64,000 nucleotides of DNA from JBBRCE01 sp038205115 (GTDB taxonomy: Bacteria > Planctomycetota > Planctomycetia > Pirellulales > JBBRCE01). The stretch is taken from the NCBI GenBank assembly GCA_038205115.1, contig JBBRCE010000004.1, positions 105,227-169,226 of the forward strand, read 5' to 3'. Positions 42,030-50,832 of the stretch are shown piece after piece (positions within the stretch are counted from its first letter, which is position 1; each line of letters opens with the position of its first letter). A model generated the notes under the pieces. That model was not told the origin of the DNA and ran no database searches. It saw only the letters and a list, made by a program, of their open reading frames with translations. The position numbers and the translations under genes were made by a program.

Positions 42030-42668
42030 ATGGCAACGGCAACATTGGGGACGGATATCTCGCCATTTCGGCGTTGGCTAGCTCGATCGCGAGCGTGGAT
42101 CAGCTTGCTGATCATGGCGCCCGTCGCATTTGCCGTATTATTTTCGCGGCCGCGTATGGGATCGCTGGGGTTGGACGTTTCGTCGGAAATCGTGGGCGGG
42201 GCTCTGTTTGCCGCAGGCGCCTTCGTACGGTGGTGGGCAACGCTGTACATCGGCGGGCAAAAAACCACGCGGGTGATCTGCGAGGGGCCGTATTCGGTTT
42301 GCCGAAATCCGCTGTATGTAGGCACATTTCTGATGACGCTCTCCATCATTTGCCAACTGATGAGCCTGTCGTTGGCGGCGGCTTTTCTGCTGGCTACGGT
42401 CTGGTATTTGGCGACGACCGTCAGTTACGAAGAACGCAATCTGCGGCGAATTTTTGGCGATGAATTCGTCGCCTATCAAAATCGGGTGCCGCGTTTTTGG
42501 CCGAACTTCGCGCTCTATCGCACGCCGGTGACGCTGAGCGTCAAAGTGGAGGGGCTCGCCGCCGAGGCCCGGCGGATGCTCCGCTGGGGCGCATTACCAT
42601 TGGCCGGAATTTTGCTGATGCAACTTCGCGGACAGACATGGTGGCCAGTGTGGTTCAATCTGCCATAA
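42030..42668 (+). CDS. Membrane methyltransferase, isoprenylcysteine/phospholipid methyltransferase (ICMT/PEMT) family
   Basis: This is a 212-aa protein. The ATG at 42030 has GGAGG 7 nt upstream. Three or four TM helices are seen (SLLIMAPVAFAVLFSR, IVGGALFAAGAFVRWWATLYI, LAAAFLLATVWYLAT). The conserved cofactor region is GPYSVCRNPLYVGTFLM followed by YEERNLRRIFGDEFVAYQNRVPRFWP, the RHPxY..G and EE..L...FG..Y..Y...V.R..P pattern of ICMT/PEMT enzymes. These use SAM to methylate lipid or prenyl-type substrates in the membrane. Bacteria lack prenylated CaaX proteins in general, so a lipid or small-molecule substrate is more likely. Confidence 0.85.
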   Translation: MATATLGTDISPFRRWLARSRAWISLLIMAPVAFAVLFSRPRMGSLGLDVSSEIVGGALFAAGAFVRWWATLYIGGQKTTRVICEGPYSVCRNPLYVGTFLMTLSIICQLMSLSLAAAFLLATVWYLATTVSYEERNLRRIFGDEFVAYQNRVPRFWPNFALYRTPVTLSVKVEGLAAEARRMLRWGALPLAGILLMQLRGQTWWPVWFNLP

Positions 42669-42695
42669 GGCAGTTCGCCATTTCGGAACGCGTGG

Positions 42696-43127
42696 CTAGC
42701 GCGATCGCGCGGCAGACGGCTTGGCCTTGATCGTGGCTTGCGTGACAAGCAGGTAGTTGGCCCCGCGAAATTCAGTTACCGTGGCCGTCATCGTCCACTC
42801 CAAGGCGTCGGGGCTTTCGACCACCAGGCGAGAGATTCGCTCCATTGCCAGATTTTGCAGCACGCTGAAGCTGCGTGTGCCGTTGGCCGGGGCAAATTGC
42901 AGCCCGTCGCCCTGCACTTTAAACACGCCTGATTGATCCACCAGATGTGTGCCTTCGCGTAGGCGCGTTGCCACGTCGGCATTGGCAATGGCGTCAGTTG
43001 GTTTCGCCCGCGTACTTACCGCATCAACCTTGGCTGCCGGCGTCGCACCGAGATCAGGAGCGGCAGCCTTGAGTGCGTTCAGCCCAAAAAGCAAACCAAT
43101 GGCGATCAACGTCGATAAGCGAAGCAT
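42696..43127 (-). CDS. Small secreted protein of unknown function
   Basis: This is a 143-aa protein with a signal peptide (RLSTLIAIGLLFGLNALKAAA). The mature part contains LREGTHLVDQSGVFKVQGDGLQF, VLQNLAMERISRLV and GANYLLVTQATIKAKP, which suggests a small beta sandwich. It resembles short secreted planctomycete proteins, but I cannot name a family. It converges on the ICMT-like gene with a 27-bp gap. Confidence 0.75.
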   Translation of the reverse strand: MLRLSTLIAIGLLFGLNALKAAAPDLGATPAAKVDAVSTRAKPTDAIANADVATRLREGTHLVDQSGVFKVQGDGLQFAPANGTRSFSVLQNLAMERISRLVVESPDALEWTMTATVTEFRGANYLLVTQATIKAKPSAARSR

Positions 43128-43445
43128 GGCAAAAACCTGAATGTTGCAAACGTTGCTGGCGCAATTCGAGCGCTCGACGGCACTGTCAATCTATTCGGCC
43201 GATTGCCGCGCGCAGCTCAAGCAGGCCGTCGATTAAATGCATCGTGCGGTTTCCGGGCAACACCGGCCGTTGTTTTTTCGCAACAGCCGCTAGCAATCCG
43301 CCTGCCGGCCCGTCAGCCGTATCTCGTTTTGCAGCCCATTGTTAGCTTGGCCAGGACAAAGGCGAATCTGCGTCGGTACTGACTTTGCGAATGTTTAAAT
43401 CTCAACGGCACACGGCCGTGACGATTTTCACTCGCGAGTTCACAC
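43128..43445. other. 318-bp divergent gap without a recognised gene
   Basis: The gap holds a perfect TTGACA on the minus strand near 43185 without a matching -10 box, a 10-bp palindrome CACGGCCGTG (43411-43420), and a 31-codon open frame (43141-43236) without support. No RNA gene was recognised. Confidence 0.5.
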
Positions 43446-44348
43446 ATGCCTGCAGCGCGACGATTTTACAACAGCTTAACCGCCATCTTGCTGTTGACCA
43501 GCGCTGCCTCGTCGGCCGCATTTGCTCAAGTTGCGGGCGAAGTCCGCGTTGAACTTGCCAGCGGCAGAATTCTTGCCGGACAGGTTGATCCGCGGACCGA
43601 CTCGGAAACACTGTGGCTGAGGAGTGTGCGCGGCAGCGACCAGTCGCGAACCGTCGTTCGTCGACCGATCCAGTGGTCGCGAGTGGTGGCGGCAGATGTT
43701 GGTGATCGACAGTTTTCCGGAGTAGAATTTCAGCGAGTTGCAAATGAGTTACAGACTTCGCTGGGCGTCATCGCGCGCCGGGACGTGCCTGCAACCGCAG
43801 TTGAAGTCGGGCCAACTCCACGTGACGATCGCTTCAACGGCCAGCCTGCAAAGATCGACGGTGCCGTGCGGACGTTGAGTATCGAGGCTTGCCTTGGGCA
43901 TTGGAACGCAGCAGCAGAAACTTCGGGCATCGTAGTGGTGATTCGTCCGCTGGACGCCTGGGGACAACTCACGCCTATCGACGGCACATTGGAGGTTGAC
44001 CTCGTCGGCGAACAACCCGTCAACGGTCGGCAGGGCGATGTTTTTCCGCGGATTGGCCGTTGGACGCAGTCGGTAAGCGTCGACGATTTTGGTCCCGACG
44101 GCGCCCGTTACGAATTGCCATTTCAAGCAGTTCATCCCGACTTCGAGCGAGATCTGGGCCACCTGGGCTTGCTGCATGCTCGACTCGCCGCGCCGGGCCA
44201 CGGCGTGTTTGACGCCAGTGTCGAGCAGTTGCGCATTCGGCCCTACAGTGCGATTCGCGATCGCGCGGAAAGCAACCGCGGAAGCCGATTTTTTCCGGTG
44301 GAGCAAACCGGACGCGGCAAACGATACGATGGGCCGCCACGGCCCTGA
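43446..44348 (+). CDS. Secreted protein of unknown function
   Basis: This is a 300-aa protein with a signal peptide (YNSLTAILLLTSAASSAAFAQ). The mature start (GEVRVELASGRILAGQVDPRTDSETLWLR) looks like an LSm/SH3-like small barrel. Residues ~140-250 form a second beta domain (SGIVVVIRPLDAWGQLTPIDGTLEVDLVG). The tail ends FFPVEQTGRGKRYDGPP. No enzymatic motif was seen and the family was not recognised. It ends 6 bp from the fliS stop (convergent). Confidence 0.8.
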   Translation: MPAARRFYNSLTAILLLTSAASSAAFAQVAGEVRVELASGRILAGQVDPRTDSETLWLRSVRGSDQSRTVVRRPIQWSRVVAADVGDRQFSGVEFQRVANELQTSLGVIARRDVPATAVEVGPTPRDDRFNGQPAKIDGAVRTLSIEACLGHWNAAAETSGIVVVIRPLDAWGQLTPIDGTLEVDLVGEQPVNGRQGDVFPRIGRWTQSVSVDDFGPDGARYELPFQAVHPDFERDLGHLGLLHARLAAPGHGVFDASVEQLRIRPYSAIRDRAESNRGSRFFPVEQTGRGKRYDGPPRP

Positions 44349-44354
44349 ACGTTT

Positions 44355-44792
44355 TTAAGCGACGAAGGACGCGCCCGGAGCAAAAGGATTGGAGTCCATC
44401 TGCGGAAACGATTGTTTTGTTCCCAGTTTTTCGCACACGGCTCGCCAAGTCTCGCGCTCGATTTCCAGAATGCGAGTAGCTTCCTGCAATTTGTCGCGGC
44501 TCCGCGCATGGTGCGCTTCGAGCAGCGTACGATAACAGAACACGTAGACGCCGATCATTTGCTCGACGAGCGGCGTGCGAGGCGCGCGCGCTAAACCGGC
44601 CAACAGCGAGTTGACAATTTCCTGGCAATTACTCAAGGTGCGATGTGCGGCTTCAGGTTGCTGCGATTCCCAAAGCGCCAACGTTTGTCGAGCGTTTCGC
44701 AACGCACCGTCCAGCAGCATTAATTGCAGCTTTTGCGGTGTGGCCGTCAAGACTTCCGTCGTCAGGTAGTCGTCACTGGCAAACGGATTCAT
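44355..44792 (-). CDS. fliS: Flagellar export chaperone FliS
   Basis: This is a 145-aa helical-bundle chaperone that holds flagellin in the cytoplasm before export. Family features are DYLTTEVLTATPQKLQLMLLDGAL at the start (consensus Y....V.TASP..LI.MLYDGAI), QEIVNSLLAGL and VYVFCYRTLLEAH. The C-terminal extension (QMDSNPFAPGASFVA) is longer than usual. It lies 53 bp downstream of fliD, the common order in flagellar operons. Confidence 0.88.
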   Translation of the reverse strand: MNPFASDDYLTTEVLTATPQKLQLMLLDGALRNARQTLALWESQQPEAAHRTLSNCQEIVNSLLAGLARAPRTPLVEQMIGVYVFCYRTLLEAHHARSRDKLQEATRILEIERETWRAVCEKLGTKQSFPQMDSNPFAPGASFVA

Positions 44793-44845
44793 GTTTCGTC
44801 CTGGTGGGTGCGGTCTAAACGGCGGTTAAATCGACGGACGAATCA

Positions 44846-47800
44846 TCAACCCTTGGCCGACGTATTGGAAATTCCGGACGACGACGTTGACGAACTGCTT
44901 GTCGTGCCGCTCAATGACGAGGCCAAGGCGGCTACCGAGTTGATCGCCGCCGAGTTGGCTTGAATCTTACTGATGGCCAGTTCCATGTTCTGAAACGACA
45001 GCAGTAGTCTCTGTCGGCTTGAGTCGAGTCGCGCGTTTAAAAAAGTAATTCGGTCGTTATTATCGGATATCTGGTTCAGCAGCGCAGTCGAACGGACGGC
45101 TAGCGTCGAGTTGTTGCCGGTCGCAAATTGATTCGAGAGCGTTTTAATTTGTGCCGCGAAACCGGTGGTGGATTTTGTGAAGAAGTCGCTCACGCCCGTC
45201 GGATTGGCAGCAATGGTCGACTGCAACTTATTGCTGTCGAACGACAACGTTCCATCTTGACCAATCGAAATGCCCAAGTCGCCAAACGACCGCACGCCGG
45301 TCGCATTAAACGAACGGCCCGAGAACAAATTGGTGAGACTTTGATCGACACCCAACACCGACGAATCGTTTTGCAGTAGTCCTCGGGTGCTGGTTTTGGT
45401 GTCGTACGTGGTATCTTTCGATATTTCCGCATGTAATCGGTTATAAGTATCGACGACCGCTTGCAAACTTGAGGTCAGATCGCTTGTGGCCGCGGAAACA
45501 TTGACGGAAATTGGCGTTGTCGAAACGCTTTTGACATTGATCGACAACCCGGGCGTCAAGTTGGCGAACTGATTCGTCGACGATGAGGCCAAGATCGACG
45601 ACTGACCGTTGCCGGGGCCGTAGAGCACGACTGCGTCCTGCGCCTTGACGGTTTCCTGAACGCTAAACGACGCTTGCGAGGCGTCAATTTGTAGCGCCCC
45701 GTCACGCCCTGAAATCAAGCTGCTCAAACTCAATTGAAACGGTCGCACTTTTGAGCCGTCATTCAGAATCGAAGCGGCGACTTGCAAACCCTGAGCGTTG
45801 ATTTTGTCCACCAGGTTTTGCAGCGAATCCGTGGCGCCAATCGCGATGGTTGTGATGGTTGAACCATCGACGACTTGCGTGGGCGTGCCACCGATGGTTT
45901 GGGTTTGAGCGGTGGTCAACAGATGCAAATCCCGCGCGGTCGTTCCGGCGCCAGCCACCACTTTCAGCGTGCCAGTCCCATGTGCTGTGTCTTGCAACGC
46001 GATGCCGTCGCCGTTGTCGTTGATCTGGGCATGCACGGCGAGCCCCAGCGTATTGATTTGATCGATCAATTGTCCCACGGTGGTCGTTGCCGCGGTGAGA
46101 TTGAGCGTTTTAGTCGCTCCGGCACTATCGGTGATCGAAAAAGTTCCCGAAGCAACGCCGCCGCCACCGTTGTAGTTGGCCAGCAGCGTGTTGGTGCTCA
46201 CGGTTTGCAAATGCAAACTGCCACTGCTTTTGGAACTGACGGCGGCATTGACAGTTAGGCCGAGTTTGTCGGCGGAATTATTGCCATCGCCATTGGCAAC
46301 GATCAGGTTACCCGCTGTCGAGCCCGTTGTGTCGGTCAGTAGTAATCCGTTGCGGGCATCGTTCACGCGTGCTTGCACGCCTGATCCGGCACCATTGATT
46401 GCATCGATCACATCGTCGAGCGTCTTCGCGGAAGCCAAGCTAACGGTGGTGAGTGAGCCCTGGCGGTTGGTGATGTTCAGATCGCCGAGCGAGCCAAATC
46501 CCGCGCCGCCATTCAGATTGGCCAGCAGCGAAGTCTGCAGACCGCCCAGCAATCGACCACTTGTAATGACTCCGCCGCTGGGCGCGCCGCCGAGCCCCAG
46601 GTCGTCGACAATGTGCGAATTATTGAGTTGCGTAAGCGCGAACGTGTCGCTGCCGGTCGTGAGATCCGTTAGTTGAATGTGATCGCCATCGGCCGAAATT
46701 GCGGCGCGCAGCTTGGTGGGCGCGGCCGCGTTCAACGCCGCGAGCACTTGGCCCACAGTGTTTTCATCACCGCCTGCGACAGGTTCGACGATGGCGCCGC
46801 CGGATGTGACGGCCGTATCGCTCGCAGACACCAAGCCCGCGCCGCTGGCGCCCGTCGCCCGCGCGGCGGTAAACACCAGCTTTGCGGTGGGATCATTATT
46901 GAGTGCCGCGATGACTTGATTGGCGGTGGTGTGGCCGGCGCTGATCTGGAAGATCAGCTTTTTGTTGCTCGGATTGCTGTTGTCGAATGCGACCGTTTCA
47001 CTTCCGGCGGTGATCGACGGGTTGTCGACGAACTGCACGGTTACGTTATCGGAACTCGCACCACCTTGGACCGCGGCAAACAGGATGTTAGCGTTTGAGT
47101 TCGTATTGCTAACTGTTTGCGCGGTTGATTGCGGACCGGTTGTCACCGCCGTATCGTTGGTCGTCACGACGCCATTGCCGGCGCCACCTGCGCCGCGCGC
47201 GGCTGTAAACGCGGCGACCGCCACGGGGTCGCGCTTCAACGCGGCGATCACATCATCGGCCGTGGTCTGGCCGGCGTGAATCTTGAATGTGAGCTTTTTG
47301 GTTTGAGCGTCGTAAGAAACCGTTTCTTGCCCGGCCTGAACGGCATTGTCGTTAACAAACGAGACCAGCGTACCGGCAGTTGCCGAGCCCGGCGTGACCG
47401 CAGTGAATTTGATTGTGGCATTCACGCCATTGGTTGCCGTGGTGGTTGCCGATGTTCGCGTGCCTGCCACGCCCAGCGCGCGGAAGTCGATGGTCGACTC
47501 CGTGCCATCGGCAAAATGCACTTTCAAATCGGGCTGTGCCGCGTCGAGCCGCACACCGCGACCGTCGTTCAAACTGTCGAGTGAGAGATCGTTGAAGAGT
47601 GTCAAAATGTCGCTGCCGGCAGCGCTGCTGCTATTGGCGTTGATACTTGCCAAGCCCAGCGAACTGGCGACCGTTCCGCCGTTGACTTCTTCGACCTTGA
47701 GATTCGACGTCGTCAGACCGGTTTTGTCGGTCAGGACCAGATGGTCGCCACTGGTCGAAGCGGTTACTTTGATGGATGTCGTTTTGTTGATTGCCGCAAT

Positions 47801-48334
47801 CACCTCGTCGATATTGCGCGTGGCCGTCAAATCAATAGTGGCACTGGCCCCGCTGCGGTCGGTGATCTTGATGCTGCCGCGGTCGACTCCGTTTCCCGAG
47901 TTGAGCAGGTCGAGTCCCACGCCCGGATTAATGGTGCCGCCAAAACCGAACGAAAACGTGCCGCTGCCCAGCGCCGCGCTAGAACTCACCAATTTGCTGC
48001 TGACAAACTGGTTCGATTGCGCCAGCGCCAGTGGGGTGTACTGGTAGTTGCCCGTCGCGGGACTGCCGTTGACCGTCACGCCCACCACGTCAACGTTGGA
48101 ACTGCTGGCGGTCCGTTGCTGAAATGTCGCCGGCAGCGCAAGCTTGGCGACCAGGCTCTGCAAACTCACGACCACGCCGGCCAGGTTAGTCACTTCTGCT
48201 TGCTGATTTTGCAGAGCGGTTGTTGCCGTTTGCAGCGCATCGCGCGGCGCCGCCTGCAAGGCAATCAGTTGATCGACCGTGGATTGAATCGGAAAACCCG
48301 AAACCAGCCCGACGTTAGTTGTCAGCCGCCCCAT
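44846..48334 (-). CDS. fliD: Flagellar filament cap protein FliD, oversized (1162 aa)
   Basis: The cap protein FliD/HAP2 catalyses flagellin polymerisation at the filament tip. The N-terminus (TNVGLVSGFPIQSTVDQLIAL, then a coiled coil) is the FliD_N D0/D1 region, and the C-terminus (LQAVVDTYNRLHAEISKD, GISIGQDGTLSFDSNKLQS, SSRQRLLLSFQNMELAISKIQ) is FliD_C. The ~800-residue middle contains several flagellin hook-IN motifs (LLNSGNGVDRGSIKITDRSG, LLANLNGGAGF, LLANYNGGGGV) and two tandem ~100-residue modules at ~303-400 and ~413-513. The E. coli protein is 468 aa, so the surface-exposed part is strongly expanded. The tail is Ser/Thr-rich. Confidence 0.93.
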   Translation of the reverse strand: MGRLTTNVGLVSGFPIQSTVDQLIALQAAPRDALQTATTALQNQQAEVTNLAGVVVSLQSLVAKLALPATFQQRTASSSNVDVVGVTVNGSPATGNYQYTPLALAQSNQFVSSKLVSSSAALGSGTFSFGFGGTINPGVGLDLLNSGNGVDRGSIKITDRSGASATIDLTATRNIDEVIAAINKTTSIKVTASTSGDHLVLTDKTGLTTSNLKVEEVNGGTVASSLGLASINANSSSAAGSDILTLFNDLSLDSLNDGRGVRLDAAQPDLKVHFADGTESTIDFRALGVAGTRTSATTTATNGVNATIKFTAVTPGSATAGTLVSFVNDNAVQAGQETVSYDAQTKKLTFKIHAGQTTADDVIAALKRDPVAVAAFTAARGAGGAGNGVVTTNDTAVTTGPQSTAQTVSNTNSNANILFAAVQGGASSDNVTVQFVDNPSITAGSETVAFDNSNPSNKKLIFQISAGHTTANQVIAALNNDPTAKLVFTAARATGASGAGLVSASDTAVTSGGAIVEPVAGGDENTVGQVLAALNAAAPTKLRAAISADGDHIQLTDLTTGSDTFALTQLNNSHIVDDLGLGGAPSGGVITSGRLLGGLQTSLLANLNGGAGFGSLGDLNITNRQGSLTTVSLASAKTLDDVIDAINGAGSGVQARVNDARNGLLLTDTTGSTAGNLIVANGDGNNSADKLGLTVNAAVSSKSSGSLHLQTVSTNTLLANYNGGGGVASGTFSITDSAGATKTLNLTAATTTVGQLIDQINTLGLAVHAQINDNGDGIALQDTAHGTGTLKVVAGAGTTARDLHLLTTAQTQTIGGTPTQVVDGSTITTIAIGATDSLQNLVDKINAQGLQVAASILNDGSKVRPFQLSLSSLISGRDGALQIDASQASFSVQETVKAQDAVVLYGPGNGQSSILASSSTNQFANLTPGLSINVKSVSTTPISVNVSAATSDLTSSLQAVVDTYNRLHAEISKDTTYDTKTSTRGLLQNDSSVLGVDQSLTNLFSGRSFNATGVRSFGDLGISIGQDGTLSFDSNKLQSTIAANPTGVSDFFTKSTTGFAAQIKTLSNQFATGNNSTLAVRSTALLNQISDNNDRITFLNARLDSSRQRLLLSFQNMELAISKIQANSAAINSVAALASSLSGTTSSSSTSSSGISNTSAKG
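46796..47428 (-). repeat. Duplicated ~100-residue module inside FliD
   Basis: Residues ~303-400 and ~413-513 align throughout. Matching segments are LVSFVNDNAVQAGQETVSYD with VQFVDNPSITAGSETVAFD, TTADDVIAAL with TTANQVIAAL, and NGVVTTNDTAVTTG with AGLVSASDTAVTSG. The copies have clearly diverged, so the duplication is old. Confidence 0.8.
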
Positions 48335-48497
48335 TCGTTCACCCCGTCATTGCTGCCGCGTCTGCACACAGATCCGCTTGGCTCAAAAATCAAACTGCAC
48401 CCTCGTCTCATCGAACATCTTCGGAATATGTGGTCTGAAATCTTGATGAATGAAACGGCTGTATGCATTGCGGATTATGCGAGTTCTGGGGGCCTTG

Positions 48498-48515
48498 CTG
48501 CCTGCTAGCAGGCAG
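48498..48515. promoter_or_regulatory. Perfect 18-bp palindrome in the fliD/coiled-coil divergent region
   Basis: CTGCCTGCTAGCAGGCAG reads the same on both strands. It lies 164 bp from the fliD start and ~50 bp upstream of the sigma-28-type promoter, a plausible operator position. Confidence 0.4.
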
Positions 48516-48566
48516 TGATGGCATAACTCGCGATGGAAACAACGGTCGCGAGCGGGAATTCGACTT

Positions 48567-48593
48567 TAACATCTGGGGCGACTTTGCCGATAA
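48567..48593 (+). promoter_or_regulatory. Near-consensus sigma-28 (FliA) promoter
   Basis: TAAC (48567-48570), a 15-bp spacer, and a perfect GCCGATAA (48586-48593) match the FliA consensus TAAA-N15-GCCGATAA with one mismatch. It is on the plus strand, 81 bp before the coiled-coil gene. Transcription would start near 48600, which rules out the GTG at 48594 as the translation start. Confidence 0.65.
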
Positions 48594-48674
48594 GTGGGCG
48601 TGGAGAGCTTGCGCGGGTCCGCCAACGCAGTGCGCATGCTCGTTGGCGATGCCAAATTCACTTCAGGTCCGATC

Positions 48675-50054
48675 ATGTCCGAAACTTTGACCGACGGTGC
48701 ACCCAGCGAATCGGTACGCGTCACGTTGACGTCGGGGTTTCGCATCGATCCGCCGCACGTCCTGATCGGTAGCGCGAGCGACCAGCAACTCTTGCAAACG
48801 GAGCTAGCGACCATTGCTCCCCCGTTGGAATCGGACGCCGACCCTGCGCCACTGCTGACGGTCGGCCTGATCCAACAATTGCGATCGCAAGCCGAGCAAC
48901 TTTCCGCGCATTTGAGGACGCAAGAGAACGATCTGGAACAGCGTGAGGAGGTTCTCAACGCTCGGCTGGCCGAAATCGAAAATCAAACGCGTGCGGCGCG
49001 GCTCTGGGTGCGTGAACGGCAAGCGGAACTTCGCGAGCAAGAAGATGATCTCCAGCGCCGAACGGCCGAACTTGACGGCCGCTGGACGCGTGGCAAGGAA
49101 ACAGCCAGTGCGGCGCTACGCGGTCAGCCGAATCCGCACGAATTGGCCAAACGCGATGCCAGTCTGGCCGTGGCCGAAGCCGAATTGCAAGCCAGCCAGG
49201 AACGATTGCAAGCAGAAATCGCGGCTTTTGCCGCCACGCGCCTTCAGTGGCTGACGCGGCTAAACGCCAGCCAATCGGGCGCAAACAACGCCGCGCGCCT
49301 TGTTGCCGGAGAGTCCGTCGATCCGGCGGAAGACGATGACGCCGAGTTGAGGCAAGCGCTCGACCAATTCCTCGTGCGTCAGCAGTATCTCGATCAAGCC
49401 GAGTCTCTGTTGCAAGAATCGCAGCAGCAATTGGCCGACGAGCGTCACGAGCTGGAATTCGACCGCGCGCAACACGATAAACGCATGCAGGCAGATCGTC
49501 GCGCGCTCACTCTGCAGCAACGCGACATCGACGCCGATGCCGAAAAGAAGCGTCAATCGCTCGATGCGCAGGCCGAAAAATTGCAGACGCGGCGCACGGC
49601 GTTGGACGAATTGCGAACCGACCTCACCCGCATGCATCGCGAAACGCTCGAAATGCGATTGGTGGTTGAAGAACTATGGGCACAGATGGCCGGTGCCGTG
49701 CCGCCAGCCGCGTTAACGATGGCGCTAGGGCAAACCCGCACGCGGCTCGCCCAACAGAATCGGGCATTACAAGAACAATCCGATCAAGAAAAACAGCACG
49801 TGGAAGCAATGGCTGCGCGAATCTCTCAGCAGCACGACAAGCTGGCCGTCCAGCGTCGCGATCTGCAGGCTTGGCTTCAATCGCAGCAAGCGGAACTGCA
49901 CGAGCAAGCGCGCCGCTTAACCGATCGCGAGCAACTCCTGGAGCGCGAAGAAACCGAGCGGCTCTCCGAATCGCGCGCCTGGCAGCAAGAACGAACTCGC
50001 CATCAGGCCGAGTTGCGTAAACTTCTCGACCAACTTCGTCGCCCCGCCGCGTAG
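48675..50054 (+). CDS. Long coiled-coil protein behind a sigma-28 promoter
   Basis: This is a 459-aa protein. The ATG at 48675 follows the promoter at a sensible distance. The first ~70 residues are non-helical (SVRVTLTSGFRIDPPHVLIG). From ~75 to the end it is almost continuous heptad-rich coiled coil, very rich in Gln, Glu, Arg and Ala (LRSQAEQLSAHLRTQENDLEQ, REEVLNARLAEIENQTRAA), with a break at ~205-235. There is no signal peptide or TM segment, so it is cytoplasmic. The Gln/Arg/Glu-rich helices recall FliH/FliJ-like flagellar or bactofilin-type polar factors, but no homology is recognised. Divergence from fliD and the sigma-28 site suggest a late flagellar or swarmer-cell function. Confidence 0.85.
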   Translation: MSETLTDGAPSESVRVTLTSGFRIDPPHVLIGSASDQQLLQTELATIAPPLESDADPAPLLTVGLIQQLRSQAEQLSAHLRTQENDLEQREEVLNARLAEIENQTRAARLWVRERQAELREQEDDLQRRTAELDGRWTRGKETASAALRGQPNPHELAKRDASLAVAEAELQASQERLQAEIAAFAATRLQWLTRLNASQSGANNAARLVAGESVDPAEDDDAELRQALDQFLVRQQYLDQAESLLQESQQQLADERHELEFDRAQHDKRMQADRRALTLQQRDIDADAEKKRQSLDAQAEKLQTRRTALDELRTDLTRMHRETLEMRLVVEELWAQMAGAVPPAALTMALGQTRTRLAQQNRALQEQSDQEKQHVEAMAARISQQHDKLAVQRRDLQAWLQSQQAELHEQARRLTDREQLLEREETERLSESRAWQQERTRHQAELRKLLDQLRRPAA

Positions 50055-50306
50055 AATTTACGGCTGGTCTGATCGGATAATTCGGCGTCAACCAATTGCG
50101 ATATCCTTGCTACTCGTCAGGATTTGCACCCGTGCGTTTCGGCATTGGAAATCTGCAAGACGCCGTTTGACGCACACGGCGACCGCGGCTAGATTTTTTA
50201 GTAGCCTGATTGCCACAAGGTGCAGCATATGGCGATCAGGCGCGCCGTGCGAAATTGAGCACAGATCTCATGCCAATTGTTTTGAAACAGCCGAGGTATC
50301 CATCCG

Positions 50307-50774
50307 ATGATCGACCCGCCGCAAATCGTGCAAACTCAGGCCATTTTGACCGCCGTCATTCGCTTGAAGGTCGAACGATCGCAAATTAAAATTGTCATGG
50401 GGCCGGCGATGGGCGAAGTGCTGAACGCCGTCAAGCAGCAAGGCCTCCCGCCAGCCGGGCCGATGTTCACCTTTCACTTCAGCCGACCCACGGATGCTTT
50501 TGATCTGGAAGTGGGCGTGCCGGTGGCAGTGTCGGTGGCCACCATCGGCCGCGTCTACGCAAGTCAACTGCCGGCGACGAGTGTCGCCCGCACAATCTAT
50601 CAAGGCGACTACGACGGCTTGGCCGGCGCTTGGGGAGAATTCGAACGTTGGCTGCAGTCTACCGGCAACAACGTGGCCGGAACGTTTTGGGAAAGCTATC
50701 TGACAGGGCCAGAATCCGGTTCCGATCCGGCTCGCTGGCGAACGCAACTCAATTGCCCGCTCGCCAAAACTTGA
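50307..50774 (+). CDS. GyrI-like small-molecule-binding domain protein
   Basis: This is a 155-aa stand-alone GyrI/AraC-effector-binding fold. The pattern FTFHFSRPTDAFDLEVGVPV, RVYASQLPATSVARTIYQGDYDGLAGAWGEFERWL and WESYLTGPESGSDPARWRTQLNCPL matches the family (A.....G.Y..L...W..L and YL..P...DP...RTE...P). Such proteins bind drugs or hydrophobic ligands. No DNA-binding domain is attached. It converges on the AHSA1/SRPBCC gene (58-bp gap), a common functional neighbourhood for this fold. Confidence 0.85.
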   Translation: MIDPPQIVQTQAILTAVIRLKVERSQIKIVMGPAMGEVLNAVKQQGLPPAGPMFTFHFSRPTDAFDLEVGVPVAVSVATIGRVYASQLPATSVARTIYQGDYDGLAGAWGEFERWLQSTGNNVAGTFWESYLTGPESGSDPARWRTQLNCPLAKT

Positions 50775-50832
50775 CGCACGAATTTCATAAATGCTCGACC
50801 ACCAGACGGGTGTCCATACCCACGCGGTGGGT

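Noticed and set aside
43141..43236. 31-codon open frame beginning just upstream of the 143-aa secreted protein gene
   Set aside because: Too short, with no ribosome-binding site, signal peptide or recognisable motif.
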